A DNA stretch of 64,000 nucleotides from Ceratotherium simum simum (taxonomy: Eukaryota > Chordata > Mammalia > Perissodactyla > Rhinocerotidae). The stretch's first letter is position 1. Each line of letters opens with the position of its first letter. Where the stretch lies: assembly GCF_000283155.1 (NCBI RefSeq), contig NW_004454280.1, positions 2,342,380-2,406,379 of the forward strand, written 5' to 3'. The notes under the pieces were generated by a model that was not told the origin of the DNA, did not search any database, and was given only the letters and a program-made list of their open reading frames with translations. Positions 10,705-22,059 of the stretch are shown piece by piece. Both the position numbers and the translations under genes were made by a program.

Positions 10705-11217
10705 CGTGACGGGTAATTTTATGTGTCAACTTGACTGGGCTAAGGGATGCCCAGAGAGCTGATGAAACATCATCTCTGGGTGTGCAGTGAGGGTGTTTCT
10801 GGAAGAGATCAGCACTTGAATCAGTAGGCTGAGTGAAGAAGATGGCCCTCACCGGTGCAGGAAGGCATCGTCCAGTCCGCGGAGGCCCAAATAGAGCAGA
10901 AGTTGGAGGAAGGATGGGTGTGCTCTCTGCTTGAGCTGGGACGTGCATCTCCTCCTGTCCTCGGACATCAGGGCTCCTGGTTCCCAGACCTTCAAACTCA
11001 GACTGGGACTCACCCCGCTGGCCCCCTGGCTCTCAGGCCTTCGGGCTTGGACTAGAGCTCCACCACCAGCTCTCCTGGGCCTCCAGCTTGCCGACAGCAG
11101 ATGGTGGGACTTCTCAGCCTCCACAATCTCATGAGCCAAGGCCTCCTAATAAATCTCTTTCTGTATATCTATACATATCCTATTGGTTTGTTTCTCTGGA
11201 GAACTCTGACTAATACA
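10705..11217 (+). mobile_element. ERVL LTR (MLT2 type)
   Basis: It begins 'cgtgacgggtaattttatgt' with 'gtcaacttgactgggc'. It proceeds through 'catctctgggtgtgcagtga', 'cttgagctgggacgtgc', 'ctcaggccttcgggcttgg' and 'tgggacttctcagcctcc'. After 'taataaatctctttctg' it ends 'ctctgactaataca'. This is the complete order of an MLT2 LTR, about 513 bp. The 3' part holds its AATAAA. The flanking 5-mers no longer match, in keeping with age. Confidence 0.92.
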
Positions 11218-11454
11218 TCACCACATTCTCGTCCCCTCAAACACCTATGGAACTACATAGATGAACAGTTTGCCTGACCGTAAAGCAATAGTACTCATCC
11301 TTTGAAAATGAGTCAGACCTGTGGGATCTTAGAGCCAGAAAGGCTGCTAGGACCACCCTCCCCACATCCATTGTCAATAAATCAGCCAAGGACTTGTGTA
11401 CACATTATGCAGAATTCAAAAGAAAAAGAAATCATCAGATTATTTATATGCCTT

Positions 11455-11585
11455 TGACTTTATGGAGTGTTTTACCCCTCTCCAATTGCTTTTACATGTG
11501 TTACCTCCTGAGTCAGGCTGGCAGGGACTAGTATCACCATTTCACAGATGGGAAACCTTTCACAGAAAGGTTAGGCCTCTTCTCG
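11455..11585 (-). mobile_element. MIR SINE fragment (antisense)
   Basis: The core 'gcttttacatgtgttacctc', then 'tatcaccatttcacagatgg' and 'gaaaggttaggcctc', is antisense MIR, truncated at both ends. Confidence 0.6.
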
Positions 11586-12579
11586 TTGTTTGTAATATGT
11601 GCCCTCCTTGTGTTCAGAAAGGATTGTTAGTGGCTTAAAATAAAACCTTATTTACATAATGACTAGTAGTTGAAGTTTAACTGTAGAAACGTTTCCACAT
11701 TTGGTCAAAAACTACATGCCAAAAACATGTTATGACAATTTAAGTACTGTAATTTATGAAGAAAATCACCATTTTTAGATTTCATTTGCTCAGTAAACTT
11801 ATATGGAACATTTAAAAAACATTTAACTACTCATATATATGTGAATATAAAACAAAGTATAAAAGAAATCAGAAGCCATATAGGCAAAGGAGGAGATTTT
11901 ATGCCAAGAAGCAGAAACATGCTGTTCACCATAACTAGACTTTAATTTGCCTCTGGGCTTCCTAGTAGACAAAGTAAAAAGGGGAACACAATGTGTTGCA
12001 AGCTCTTATTGTCGGATTAAAGAAAGAGAGCATACTTATTCAGAAGAAACAAATGTTTCCCAACATTGGGTTAGTAACCTGTCCCAGGATAAACATCTCA
12101 TAGAAACTTAACAGATTCTTTGATTCCCTGTAGCTACTGGCTAAACTTCTTCCTCCCTTTCTCAACCAAAAGTTTGTAAAGAATAATCCACATTTACAGT
12201 GCCTGCTTCCACACCGCCTAGTCACTCTTTAATTCACCGAAATCAAACTTCTGCCCCAACTCTCCCCTGAATGTAGCTCTCCGTAACGACTTCCTGATCA
12301 CCACCAGTGGGCATGTTTATGCCTTTTATCACTTGATACTTTCAATTCCATTTGATACCTGCCTGTCCTTGGCTCCGGGAGAGCCCACTGCACTGGATCT
12401 CCTTCTCCTGGGGCCATGTGGCTGTTATCTTAGACTCCCTGGGGGTTTCTGTCCCTCTGCTGCTGTCCTCAGCTCCCGGGTCCTTTCTCCCTGGGTGCAC
12501 GTGGACACTTTCAGGCTGTGAACCACTGCTGTAAGCCGAGGAGTTCCACATCTCCATGTCCAGCCAGACTTTTCCCCTT
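11586..12579. other. A/T-rich stretch without a recognised element
   Basis: 11640-12240 is strongly A/T-rich with no family match I can name. From about 12240 the strand becomes pyrimidine-rich and could be the decayed 5' part of the L2 that follows. Confidence 0.4.
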
Positions 12580-13157
12580 GCTCCTCCATCAGATTTGTCC
12601 ACACACGACCGCCTGCTGGACGTCGCCCCTGAAAGGGCCCACTCCCTGACTCAACCTTCCCAAACTAGATGTCACTGACTGCCCAGCCCTCCCTCCGCTC
12701 ACACCCGCGTCCTCCCACACTCTGTCTCAGCTGTCTCCTCCCTCTTCTTCACTTCCGTGGAACCAATCAATAAGTCGCACTGCTTTTACTTTCCCACAGA
12801 TGGGGATGTCCCCTGTCTCCACCGCTCCCCCATCCCCGAAGCTACTGCTACAGCCTCCCAACCCACCACCTGGTCTCCCTCAAATCCATACCCCCAAATT
12901 AATGCTAGAAAAAATACAAATCAGAACATGCTCCTCCTGTGTTTAAAATTTTTGAATGGCTCCTCATCACTTATAGGATAAATCTCAACCTTCCCACTGC
13001 AACCTATGAAGTCCTCCATGATTAGTCCCATCTCTGTGTACTCCTGCCCAGGCGTAGCAGCAATAAATGCACACGCATGCCAGTCTCCACCACATGCAGC
13101 TGCACCCCAGCATGCACATGCCACACATGCTGAAGCTGCTTCCCTTTGCTTCCACAG

Positions 13158-13223
13158 CCTGCCCTACCGTGTGACCTGCCTACTGTGTGGCCTGCCCTAC
13201 CGTGCAGCCTGCCTACTGTGTGG
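13158..13223. repeat. 33-bp tandem duplication (2 copies)
   Basis: Two adjacent 33-bp units, 13158-13190 and 13191-13223, both begin CCTGCCCTACCGTG and end CTACTGTGTGG. They differ at only two or three bases in the middle. It is a local duplication within the L2. Confidence 0.85.
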
Positions 13224-13505
13224 CCTGCTCCTCTCTTTCCTCCCAGTTAGCTTCTGCTACTCAGGTCGGCGGTCCCTCCTCAGGAAGTTTCCTTTAGCCT
13301 CCCAGGCTGAGGAAGACTCACTTCTCCTTCCATCATCCATCTCTCTCAGTCACTACACAGCCACATTGCCTTCTATTTGCTTGTCTGTGAGTCTGTCTCT
13401 CCAGATACAATAAGCAATTTCCATGCTAAACTGTCCCTTATTCATCTCTGTAAACTCTAGCCCCTAGCTGGATGACTGGCATAGAGTCCAAACTCAAATG
13501 TTTGA

Positions 13506-13548
13506 TGAATAAATGAATATGTGAATGAATGAATGAATGAATGAATGG
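13506..13548. repeat. (TGAA)n simple repeat at L2 tail
   Basis: 'aatgaatgaatgaatgaatg' and neighbours form a tetranucleotide run at the 3' terminus of the L2, the normal L2 tail repeat. Confidence 0.85.
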
Positions 13549-15532
13549 TTTCTTTGTAGAGGAATTGGGACTGGACTCCAGATCTTCTTCATCCTACTGC
13601 AAAACTCTTTCTCTCCTGCTCCTCTGCCTCACAGTCCGTGAAGCCATGTTCCCTCTCTTCGTCTCTTGCTGGAGAAGGGGAAAGGTGAGGTACAGAGATC
13701 TGAAGAGACAATCAGGGCATGAAATGTGTACCCAGCCTCAGCAGCATTCTGAGAGGACTCAGAGGAAGATGATAATGCTCAACGGTGGGTGGGTTGATGG
13801 AAAGGCCAGGCCAGGCCTCTGGGGACAGGGAAACTAGGTATAGACCTTGGGGGTGGGGGGTGGGGGAGCACTTGTAAAGGAAGGGAAGAAGGCAGAACTC
13901 CAAGGACTGAGGAAGCAGTTTAGGAGAAGCTGGGCTAGACTTCCAAAGAGCTGAAGAAGGACATCATGGAGAAGGCCAGACGCTGCAGCCCGGTGTGGAA
14001 GATGAAGAGAATGTTGGAAGAAGGGAAGAGAACAGAGTGGGGGCAGGTGATATGGGGACAAGGGGTCCAGAGAGTGAGCAGCGGCTTGGTCAGGATGCCA
14101 GGTGACCCCAAGGGCTATGGAGACAGAAAAATTCATGTTCATGAAGGCCTTACAATGGCAGGCAGTTGCCTTTTTTCCATCCATCCTCATTCTTTTCTTT
14201 CTTCTCCTTCTCCTTTTTCCCAGGGAAAATGTAGTAAAAGCCTAATTGTTTTCTCTGTTCAATTTCAGTAACAAAATGATACTCGTAATTCACCAATTCC
14301 AAGGGAAGCGCACATTTGGGAGTATCTCTGTGTTTTAAAGAGCGTGTGGCTGGGGGCCCAGACTGGGAGCTCAGGGAGACTGAAGAGACAGCCCCAGGCC
14401 CAGCTTCTCCGCCTTTCCAGGAAGTTCCTCAACCAGGCTGTCAGCCAGGCAGAGAGCGGCCCAGGGCTGAGAGCGGAGAACTATTCTCAGGCTGCTGCTA
14501 GACTAGGTGGAAACTGGGAAACACTTTTCCCCAAAGTTTATTCCTTTCTTTTATGACAATGGTGTCAATCCAGACTCAGGAGACCTAAATTCCAGTCTTG
14601 GTTTTTCCAATAATTCCCTGTGGTCTCAGGGCCCTTTAAGTTCCTGTGCATGCGACGGCGTTACTGCGACAGCACCTTGGACTTCACAGTGCTCAGGGAG
14701 GGTGGACAGAATTGCCGTGACACCCTATGAGATGCTGGGCCCTGGTACTCCCCAGGAACGGTCACAGTGGCTGGTGCTGCCTCTGATCTTTTGGTTCCAG
14801 GACCTCCTTGTTCTTTGCAAGCCCTGGGACAGGACCCATGTGAACCAGAGGGAGGCAGACCTCGCTCGGAGTGGTCTGGATGGCACTGCAATGGCGAATC
14901 GCTATCAGTGACAATAAGATTTTTTTATAATCATTAACTGAGTTTAATAAGGAATTGGAAACTGTGGGGTCCTCAGGCCCTCCCTGAAAGCCTTCGGCCC
15001 CTCCCAGTCAGTCCCTTCCTGGCATGCACATCGAAGACTTTAAGGACTGAGGTTCCGGCCAATCTCAGCTCCACTGTGATGCTAGCCCTGGGATCCCTCC
15101 ATCTCAGGATTTAATCTACCAGGTTCCCAGCCTTGTGCAAAGCCCTGCAGTAGGGGAGGGGCACAAAGAGGTGGGCTCTCTCGCTGGGGCAGAGCTAACA
15201 TACTGGACATCATCCAAAGGACAGGGAAGTGTTGGTCAGTGGTCTTGATGACCAAAGCCAGAGGTGGCCAGAGAAGCAGATGAGTGTGGGCAGGAGTCCC
15301 CTATGAGGGGTTCATAAAAAAGAAGTTGACGTGGGCCTGAAAGGATTTAGACGGGTGAGGAGAGAAAAGAAAGGCATTACAGGAAAGATAAGCAGCTCAA
15401 AAAAAGGCAAAAACTTTCCAATGAGAACTTAGGAGGCGTAGAAAACGAGAGTGTCTGAGTAGGGTGGGATCAGTTACAGAGGGCTGTGTAAGTCAGGCTG
15501 GGACTGGGGGACCCACGACAGAGAGGAGCACA
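13549..15532. other. About 2 kb without a recognised element
   Basis: Only a G-rich run at 13848-13867 (three runs of five to six G separated by single T) stands out; it could form a quadruplex. Open frames up to 135 codons (14507-14911) show no domain. 13680-14130 is purine-rich and could hide a decayed antisense L2. Confidence 0.45.
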
Positions 15533-15660
15533 GAGAGAGCACGGGCTCTGCACGCGGCCCACCTGGCTTCGAATCCTGCCTCTACCTGTGGATTGGGTAA
15601 CCCTGGGCAAGTCACTTCTCCTGTCTGAGCCTTTTCTCAATCATTTGTACTCGGAGTAAG
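15533..15660 (+). mobile_element. MIR SINE (sense)
   Basis: The sense MIR shows as 'gagcacgggctctgcac', 'cctggcttcgaatcctgcc' (pol III B-box-like, 15565-15576), 'gggtaaccctgggcaagtca' and 'cttctcctgtctgagcc'. Confidence 0.85.
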
Positions 15661-15952
15661 GTCCAGACTTTGGTGTTTCTTTGAGGTGCCTTGTGTCTTA
15701 TCTTATGGACCCTGCTTCTTTCCCACAGAATGACTCAGCCAATGCACAGGGTGGATTAGCCCTAGGTCTGTGGGTAAAATGAGACCATCTGGGACACTGG
15801 TGGAGGAGATTCTCTGGGCTGTGGGCACTTACTTGGCCTCTAGCAGATGCCAGACAATTTGAATAACACAGAGTGTTGTGGGACACACTAAGGGAGCTCT
15901 CCGTTTAGAAGCAGTGGTCAGTGCCTGGACATTGGGCCAGCTTATGGAAATA

Positions 15953-15970
15953 ATGATGATGATGATGATG
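15953..15970. repeat. (ATG)n/(GAT)n microsatellite
   Basis: Six uninterrupted ATG triplets precede an antisense MIR, the same arrangement as at 53261. Confidence 0.85.
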
Positions 15971-15989
15971 TGTCAGCGTGTTAATAATA

Positions 15990-16236
15990 ACAGACTTTGT
16001 GCACTTATCATGCCCCAGGCACTGTGCTAAATTCTATACATTAATTACATTATTTAATACTCAAAAGCACTCTGTGATGTAGGTACTACTGTCATCTCCA
16101 TGTCACACATAAGAAAACCAAGGCACAAGAGGGATTCAGTAACTTGCACAAGGTCCTACATCTAAGACACATAAGACATAAATTCCAAACTCAGGCAGTC
16201 AGACTTCAAACCCACGCTTTTAGCCACTGTGGTTTA
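15990..16236 (-). mobile_element. MIR SINE (antisense, full-length-like)
   Basis: The order 'caggcactgtgctaaattc', 'actctgtgatgtaggtac', 'gaaaaccaaggcacaagagg', 'gtaacttgcacaaggtcc' and 'ccacgcttttagccactg' gives an almost complete antisense MIR. Confidence 0.9.
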
Positions 16237-16299
16237 TGGGCCAGAGTGGAGCTGTACAAGACTCTGAGAATCTTGTAAAAGCTGAAGTTTCTAGGTTCA

Positions 16300-16815
16300 G
16301 CAACTGCAGTGGACACCCGAGCATGCCCTCCCCTCCTTCTGTTAGCAGCACTCCCAGTTATTTAGAGAACCGCCCCTCCCCCAGCTGACCCATCTAACTT
16401 GGTAGAGCTGCCAGGCAAGGCTCCCCTACCCCTTGGGCTCGGACTGTGACCCAGGCTGGACCAATCAGAGTCCTTCCCTGGAACTTTCACAAGTTGGAAG
16501 TGAAGAAATCGCTCTTCTTTCTCCTTGGATTTCCAGGTGTAAGGATTTTACTCCAGAATTGCCCACGACCATGTCCTTAATCAAGTGGAAAGCATGAGAC
16601 AAGGGAGCCAACACAGAGATGGAAATTGGCTTGAGAGATGAAAAGAGAGAGAAACAAAGTTTGAGAGAGAGAGTGAAGGAAAGAGAGAGAAAGTTTCTGT
16701 CTGTCTGTATCTTTTATTATCTCTATAACCACTTATTTGAAAATTGGTTATATTTTTTTCTTAAGCTAGTATGAATTGGATTTCTGTCACTTGAAACTGA
16801 AAGAGTCCTACCTAT
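16300..16815 (+). mobile_element. Probable old LTR-type repeat, family not certain
   Basis: 'ggctggaccaatcagagtcc' with 'ttccctggaactttcac', 'gggagccaacacagagatgg', a GAGA-rich middle, and the end 'cttaagctagtatgaattgg', 'atttctgtcacttg' and 'aaagagtcctac' belong to a common placental repeat. I recognise it but cannot name it with confidence. The end structure suggests a MaLR/ERVL-type LTR in sense orientation. Borders are approximate. Confidence 0.45.
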
Positions 16816-17044
16816 GTGCCAACCCTTCTAAAAGATTTTAAAGGGGATTCCACATCCAGCCTTTCCTGGAAGCACATTCGAACAGAACCCTGACTTTTTA
16901 TTTCTATAGCTATTACATAGGGGTACAAACTTTCAATATCTTTTCATAGAACAGAAGTTAAGATGATTTGCTGGAAGTGATTCCCAATTGTACCTTTGAT
17001 TCTGATAATGACAATGGTATTGTTGATTACAGTAATCTTATTAT

Positions 17045-17256
17045 CACTGACTTGCTGAATGCTTACTATGTGTCAGCTACTATGCTCAGAGCTGTACGTG
17101 CTGTATCTCATATGATTCCAATAGTCCTGTGAGGGAGGGCCTACTGTTATCCCCATTTGATAGATGAAGAAACCAAGGTATGGAGATGGTTAAGGAACAG
17201 AAGGCAAGTGGCACAGCCAAGGTTCAAACTCAGATCTGTTTGACTCTATAGAGGCC
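17045..17256 (-). mobile_element. MIR SINE (antisense)
   Basis: 'gaatgcttactatgtgtcag', 'cctactgttatccccatttg', 'agatgaagaaaccaagg' and 'ggcacagccaaggttcaaac' make a well-preserved antisense MIR. Confidence 0.88.
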
Positions 17257-18189
17257 AACATGTACACTCAACCTCTTCCTAGATATCATCCAAATATAAC
17301 ACCACACAAAACTTGTGACAAACACAACCCTTGTGAAATGGAAAAAAAGAACCATAGCTGAGGGACAGGTCAGCTGCCACATTCTGATGGTCAAAGAAGA
17401 AAAAAAAGAAAAACTCAAAGAGGAGCATCTTCAAAAAACAAAGGCCGGGAACCTACATATTACAATAAGCCTTAGAAAAAGACTATATTTTGAAGAAACT
17501 GTTATTTAAACAGTTGTCATTTTGCTGAGCCAAATGTCTAATTATGAGATATCAGCTCCATCTCAGAGCTCTGTGATAAAATGGACTAAAAGCAAAGCCA
17601 TCAAAAAGTGTCCCTAGACCACCTATCTACTGATGCCCCACTCTCAGTGGCGTGAGTACTCAGACCTTAAGATCTTCTTACCAAGCTGGAGGTGAGGGTG
17701 AGGATCTTGGAGGTGGGAGGGAAGCCCTCTGAGAAACCCCATATGATGGATGGGAAACTGTCACAGATCATTTTCTAGGGTGACAAAACGATGTCCCTCC
17801 TTTACTTGTATTCTCCTTCCCCCCGACACACACACACTGGACCTCCTCTCCCTGCCACTGTCATGGTGTGGTTTAACCATTCCCTCACTGCATTTCCCCA
17901 AGTCCGGGACCTGTGTGGGCCTTTGTTACTGTTGACTTGCTATGGGAAGGCACCATCTGTTCTAACAGCCGGCCAGCATCCACCAGAGTCCTCTGTGCTT
18001 CGGCAGCCAGGAGACAGGCTGGAAGCATGGGTAAGGACACATTCCTATGGGAGTCCCTGGAAGCTTTCCTACATCTTCCATGTGCCAGGTGACTGGGCAG
18101 CCCATGTAAAAACACCTCTAAGTAACCATCAACCTTCCCCAACACTGCTCAAAAGAAGAAAAGGCAAAATCTTTAGGATCACATGATGA
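17257..18189. other. No recognised feature
   Basis: Single-copy-looking DNA, A-rich at 17330-17450. The open frames at 17750-18186 and 17885-18145 overlap on opposite strands and have no recognisable product. Confidence 0.45.
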
Positions 18190-19335
18190 GATTCAGAAGC
18201 TTTTGTTATCCAATAATATCCACCATCCCTCTCTGTTGCATTTATTTATAACTCCTTCTCCTTCAGTCCTTCCCACATCCTCCTTCCTAGTGACTTCCAC
18301 ATCCACATATTTCATCCGTTTAACACCCTCGCTTCTCAGTGCCTGACATCACCTCCAGTGATCAGCTCGGTAATCTTCTCAGCCCCACCTCAGCCAACTG
18401 CACCCATAACCCAGATCTTGCCATTACCAGCTGCACATCTAAAATCTTGACGTCAAACATCCAACGGGCCATCATCACCCATTTTCCAGTTTTCTCTCTC
18501 TAGTTCCCCAACTTCAACAATTTTTGACCCTCCAGAACTTCCAAATCATAAAACCTATGCTCACTGTCCATCACACATTTCATGTTTTCATTATTAAAAT
18601 CAATCCATTGAATAAACCATCAATTCTGTTGCACCTTCTCTCTCCACCATGGAAGCCATCTGGAAGCCTCTACCCTTTGGTTAAACCCAACTCTCTACCT
18701 GCCTCATACCTGCATCCAGCTGAATGGAAATGATGAAAAACACGCAAATACCTTCACTGCTCTCACCTTAAACCCATGGCCACAGACCCCAGGGCCAGCA
18801 TTCCCACTTCATCTTCCAGTTCATTTCATGCTCTGACTCCATGTGGTGATTATTTCACAACTTCTCACGTCTCAAATCTCTAACACCCTTTCCACCTCTC
18901 CACTCTTAGGTGATGGTCTATTTCACTGAGAACATAGAGACAATCAGAGAAATCCTTTCTCTTCCTGTGGTCACAGTTCCCAGCCTCTGTGCCAACAGGC
19001 TCTGCCTTTTCTTCTGTCACATAAGACAAACTCTTCCTAGAGGTCATCCTTCCCCTTGACCAGAGGATTGTGTTTCCTTCCACCTACACGACTTTATCTC
19101 CACAGTTTATCTATCTCCTGCTTCAGTCTCGTCTCTCTAGATCAGGATAGCACACACAAACATGCTGAAATAGCATGCAGCTTTTAAAAAAAGCTCTTGC
19201 TGGACCCTAGTTCCCTCTCCAGCAACTACCCTATTACCTTTCTCCCTTTATGGTAAAATTCCTAGAGTTTTCTGTAGTTCTTATTTTCACTAATTCACCT
19301 TCCATTTTCTCTTGCACTCTCTTTGTGGAAGACTG
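18190..19335 (+). mobile_element. L2 LINE, 5'-ward part (sense) of a ~3-kb copy
   Basis: Pyrimidine-rich sequence matches the layout of the L2 ORF2 middle: 'cagccaactgcacccataac', 'ccagatcttgccattacc', 'atctaaaatcttgacgtca', and at the end 'ggtaaaattcctagagtttt' and 'ctgtagttcttattttcac'. The last two correspond to the segment just before 'caatcaggctttcg'. That segment resumes at 19783 as 'aacaggcttctgtgcc'. Collinearity across the insert supports one element. The start is approximate. Confidence 0.65.
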
Positions 19336-19782
19336 TATTATTGTTCCAACTGGTTGCTCTTCCTTTCTCTATGAAAGGATCCTGTGTCCCTAGTGGTGGC
19401 TGTGTGGCCTGCGGTGCCTCCTGCAGGTGGAGTGTCCTCCCACCCCATCAGCAGGCTCGGCCACGGGGCTGGCTTTAATCCAGTAGAATCAGAGGAGATA
19501 TGATATGGGCTGTCTATTCTGTTCAAGGAGGTTTTAAGAGACATGCCAAGTCTCCACCAGCAATCTTTTCTCCACCTAGGCCATATTAACTGCAGACCAA
19601 GGTTGGAGTTACTTCTTCAGCCTGGGTTTTGAAATGCTAAGTTATAAGCAGCAAAACTGTGGCTGATCCACAGTTGCCAACAGGTAACAGGAAAGACACA
19701 AGAAAATGTTGCCGTTTGAGGAGGCTTTGAGAGTCGGTGGCTGATGGTTACTGTAGCCTTCCTCAGCAAACACTAACTTTCC
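19336..19782. mobile_element. Unidentified ~450-bp insertion within L2
   Basis: This segment separates two collinear parts of one L2, so it is an insertion. I do not recognise the family. I see no clear terminal inverted repeats, no poly(A) and no obvious target duplication; the breakpoints are known to perhaps 15 bases. It could be an old LTR or a DNA element. Confidence 0.45.
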
Positions 19783-20957
19783 AAACAGGCTTCTGTGCCT
19801 CCCCCTCACAGAAAAACTGCACTTGTCAAAACCACTCCCATGTCACCAAAGCCAGAAATCAATGATTGGTCCCGTCTTTATTGACCCTATAGGCAGCATT
19901 CAATACTGTTGATTATGCCATCCTACTTGAAGCACGTCTGTGTCCTGGTATCTGGAAACTCACTTTCTCTGTTTTTCCTCTTGCTTCACTGGCCCCTCTG
20001 TCAGCCTCTTCTACTGGCTCCTTCTCCTCTTCTGAAGATCTAAATGTTGAAATCCTAGAACATGTCTCTGCTCTACCATTTTCTCCCTAGGGAATCTCAT
20101 CCCTCTGTGGCTGGGATTCCAAAAGCAATATCTCTAGCCCCGACTTCTCGCCTGAACTCCAGGCTTCAGTATGTAATTTCTTACTCAGCATTTCCACTTG
20201 CACGTCCAAAACAATACTCTTAGTTACCTCCAGCCACCACTAACAAACCTGCTCATCTCCACTCTTCCCCATTTCGGTCAGTGTCACCACCACTGCCACC
20301 TCATACCCAGTTGCTCGGGCCAAAAAAGACTCAATATCATCTTTATTCCTTTATTTCTTTTGCACCCACATCCAATGCTTCCAAACTCCAACACTTATAT
20401 CATTATCACCCTGATCTACCCCAGATTATCTCTTGCCTGGACTATTACAGTAGTCTCCATTCTGCCCCCACTGTTTCCACTCCTATCACCTCTCACTCAG
20501 GCCACACATTGAGCAGCCAGAATGGCTCATTGATTTTTAATATGAATTAGATCCCATTATTGCCCTTGCTCAAAATCCTACAATGATTTCCCATAATTCT
20601 TTAGACAAAAGCCCTTATCGTGGATACCAGGGGCCTACAAGATCTAGCCCCTGGCTATCTTTCCAACTTTTTCTTCCATCACTTTCCCCCTTGTTTACCC
20701 ACTCAGGTCAAACCCACTTTCTTGGTATTCCTCAAACCTACGACACTTTTCCCACCTCGGGGCCTTTGCACTTGCTGTTCTCTCTGCCTAGAACACAGTC
20801 TTTCCCCTGATAGCCTCAGACTGGCTTCCTCACTTCACTCGGGTTTTGCCCAAATGCCTTCTCTTCTTAACCATCCTATTTAATTAGCTACCTCCTTTTT
20901 ATTATATTTTATTCCCTGACCTACGTTATTTCTAACCCTCAGCACTAATAAAAGACA
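19783..20957 (+). mobile_element. L2 LINE, reverse-transcriptase to 3' part (sense)
   Basis: In one frame 19893-19919 reads AAFNTVDYA, the decayed version of the conserved CR1/L2 RT block (family form SAAFDTVDH). Later landmarks are 'aaaaaagactcaatatcatc', 'tatctcttgcctggactatt', 'tacagtagtctccattctgc', 'ttgcccttgctcaaaatcc', 'cggggcctttgcacttgctg' and 'ttctctctgcctagaa'. Many stops are present. It is then interrupted by a MIR. Confidence 0.9.
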
Positions 20958-21153
20958 ACGTAGATTAGTAGTTAGGAGTAGGCTCTCTGGCTTTGGCAAT
21001 TAATCTCTCTGTACATCAGTTTTCTCATCTGTAAAATGGAGATCAGATTAACAGCCCTTATCCTATGAAGCTCTAACAAGGCTTAAATGAGTGAATCCCT
21101 GTAAAACGCTTAGTAAGAAACAAGGCAGGATGCAATGGTTGTTGGCTATTTTT
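20958..21153 (+). mobile_element. MIR SINE (sense) nested in L2
   Basis: 'ggagtaggctctctggcttt', 'acatcagttttctcatctg', 'taaaatggagatcagatta' and 'ggcttaaatgagtgaatccc' are sense MIR. L2 sequence lies on both sides in register, so the MIR inserted into the L2. Confidence 0.85.
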
Positions 21154-21275
21154 ATCAGATATTGAATTCTCTAAATTGCATTGTCTGTCTTCCCCGTAGA
21201 GCGGGAACTTAGTATTTCTGGTTCACTGCTGTATTCCCAGCACATGGAAGGTGCAGAAAGGCGTTGATAGAACTA
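21154..21275 (+). mobile_element. L2 LINE 3' end (sense), after the MIR
   Basis: 'ccccgtagagcgggaac', 'gttcactgctgtattcccag' and 'cacatggaaggtgcag' complete the L2 that begins near 18190. Confidence 0.8.
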
Positions 21276-22059
21276 CCTCTGCAAACCCATCTCAAGAACC
21301 TGTACTTCATTTTGTGCACTAGTTTGTAAAAATTGTATTTAAGCTGGATTTTACTTAATCTGACTCACCATCCCTAATCCCAGTGTTCTTTTATCATTAT
21401 TGCGAATTGACCTTTAACTGATAACTTTTCAGTTGAGAGTTTCTTCCCTCTTCCTCTCAGTACTCGGCAAAATAAGATCAGAGAAACTGACACTTAAAGA
21501 TCCCTGACTTGAAAATAATCATTTTCTGATTTGTCTGTGTGTGAAAGTTTCCATCTTCACCCATTGGCTTTACATAGAATGGATTATTAGGGCTAATACA
21601 GCGTAACCTGGCTGGGGTCGCTGAAGGTAAATGTCATACTTAAAATGATCACTCGCGAGATCCTGAGTCTTGTGCTGACTTCCTGAATCCCAACTACAGC
21701 TGGATTCATAATTAATAATAATCCCTTATACAGCATTTAGTGTGTTCAAAAGCAATCTTTGCAAACCATTGTTTCTTTCCTCTTCAGCACTGCTCTGGAA
21801 GGCGTGAAGAGGCCTTGTCATCACACACAATTCACAGGGCACAGAAGGGTCCTGGTCCAGGTCATTTGGAGCAGGGGTCGGTGCCAGGAAGGAAAAGCTG
21901 TTTACCACAACTGGACTCAGATGGAAGCTCCCCAAAGACAGGGGCCCAGGGAGTTCACAACGTGCTGTGGATCATGCTTAATGCTATGCTGCTGAGACTG
22001 GCTCTCCTCTTTCATGGTGCCATAGACCCAGAAGCCGTTACATTCTGAAGGACCTCAGA
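21276..22059. other. Single-copy-looking DNA; candidate conserved non-coding block
   Basis: No repeat recognised. The A/T-rich segment 21290-21730 contains several homeodomain-type cores (GGATTA, CTAATAC, ATAATTAATAAT) and a CpG-containing TCACTCGCGAGATC palindrome-like site at about 21650. It has the look of exapted regulatory DNA, but conservation cannot be judged from one sequence. Confidence 0.3.

Larger units (their letters stand above)
12580..13548 (+). mobile_element. L2 LINE (sense, about 1 kb of 3' region)
   Basis: Landmarks in order are 'aaatttttgaatggctcctc' with 'ttataggataaatctcaacc', 'gaagtcctccatgattag', 'ctctagcccctagctggatg' and 'ggcatagagtccaaactc'. It ends in an L2-type (TGAA)n tail. 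The left boundary is uncertain. It contains a private 33-bp tandem duplication. Confidence 0.75.

Noticed and set aside
13848..13867. G-quadruplex candidate
   Set aside because: Only three G runs separated by single T are clear. Folding is plausible, but no promoter or function is attached.
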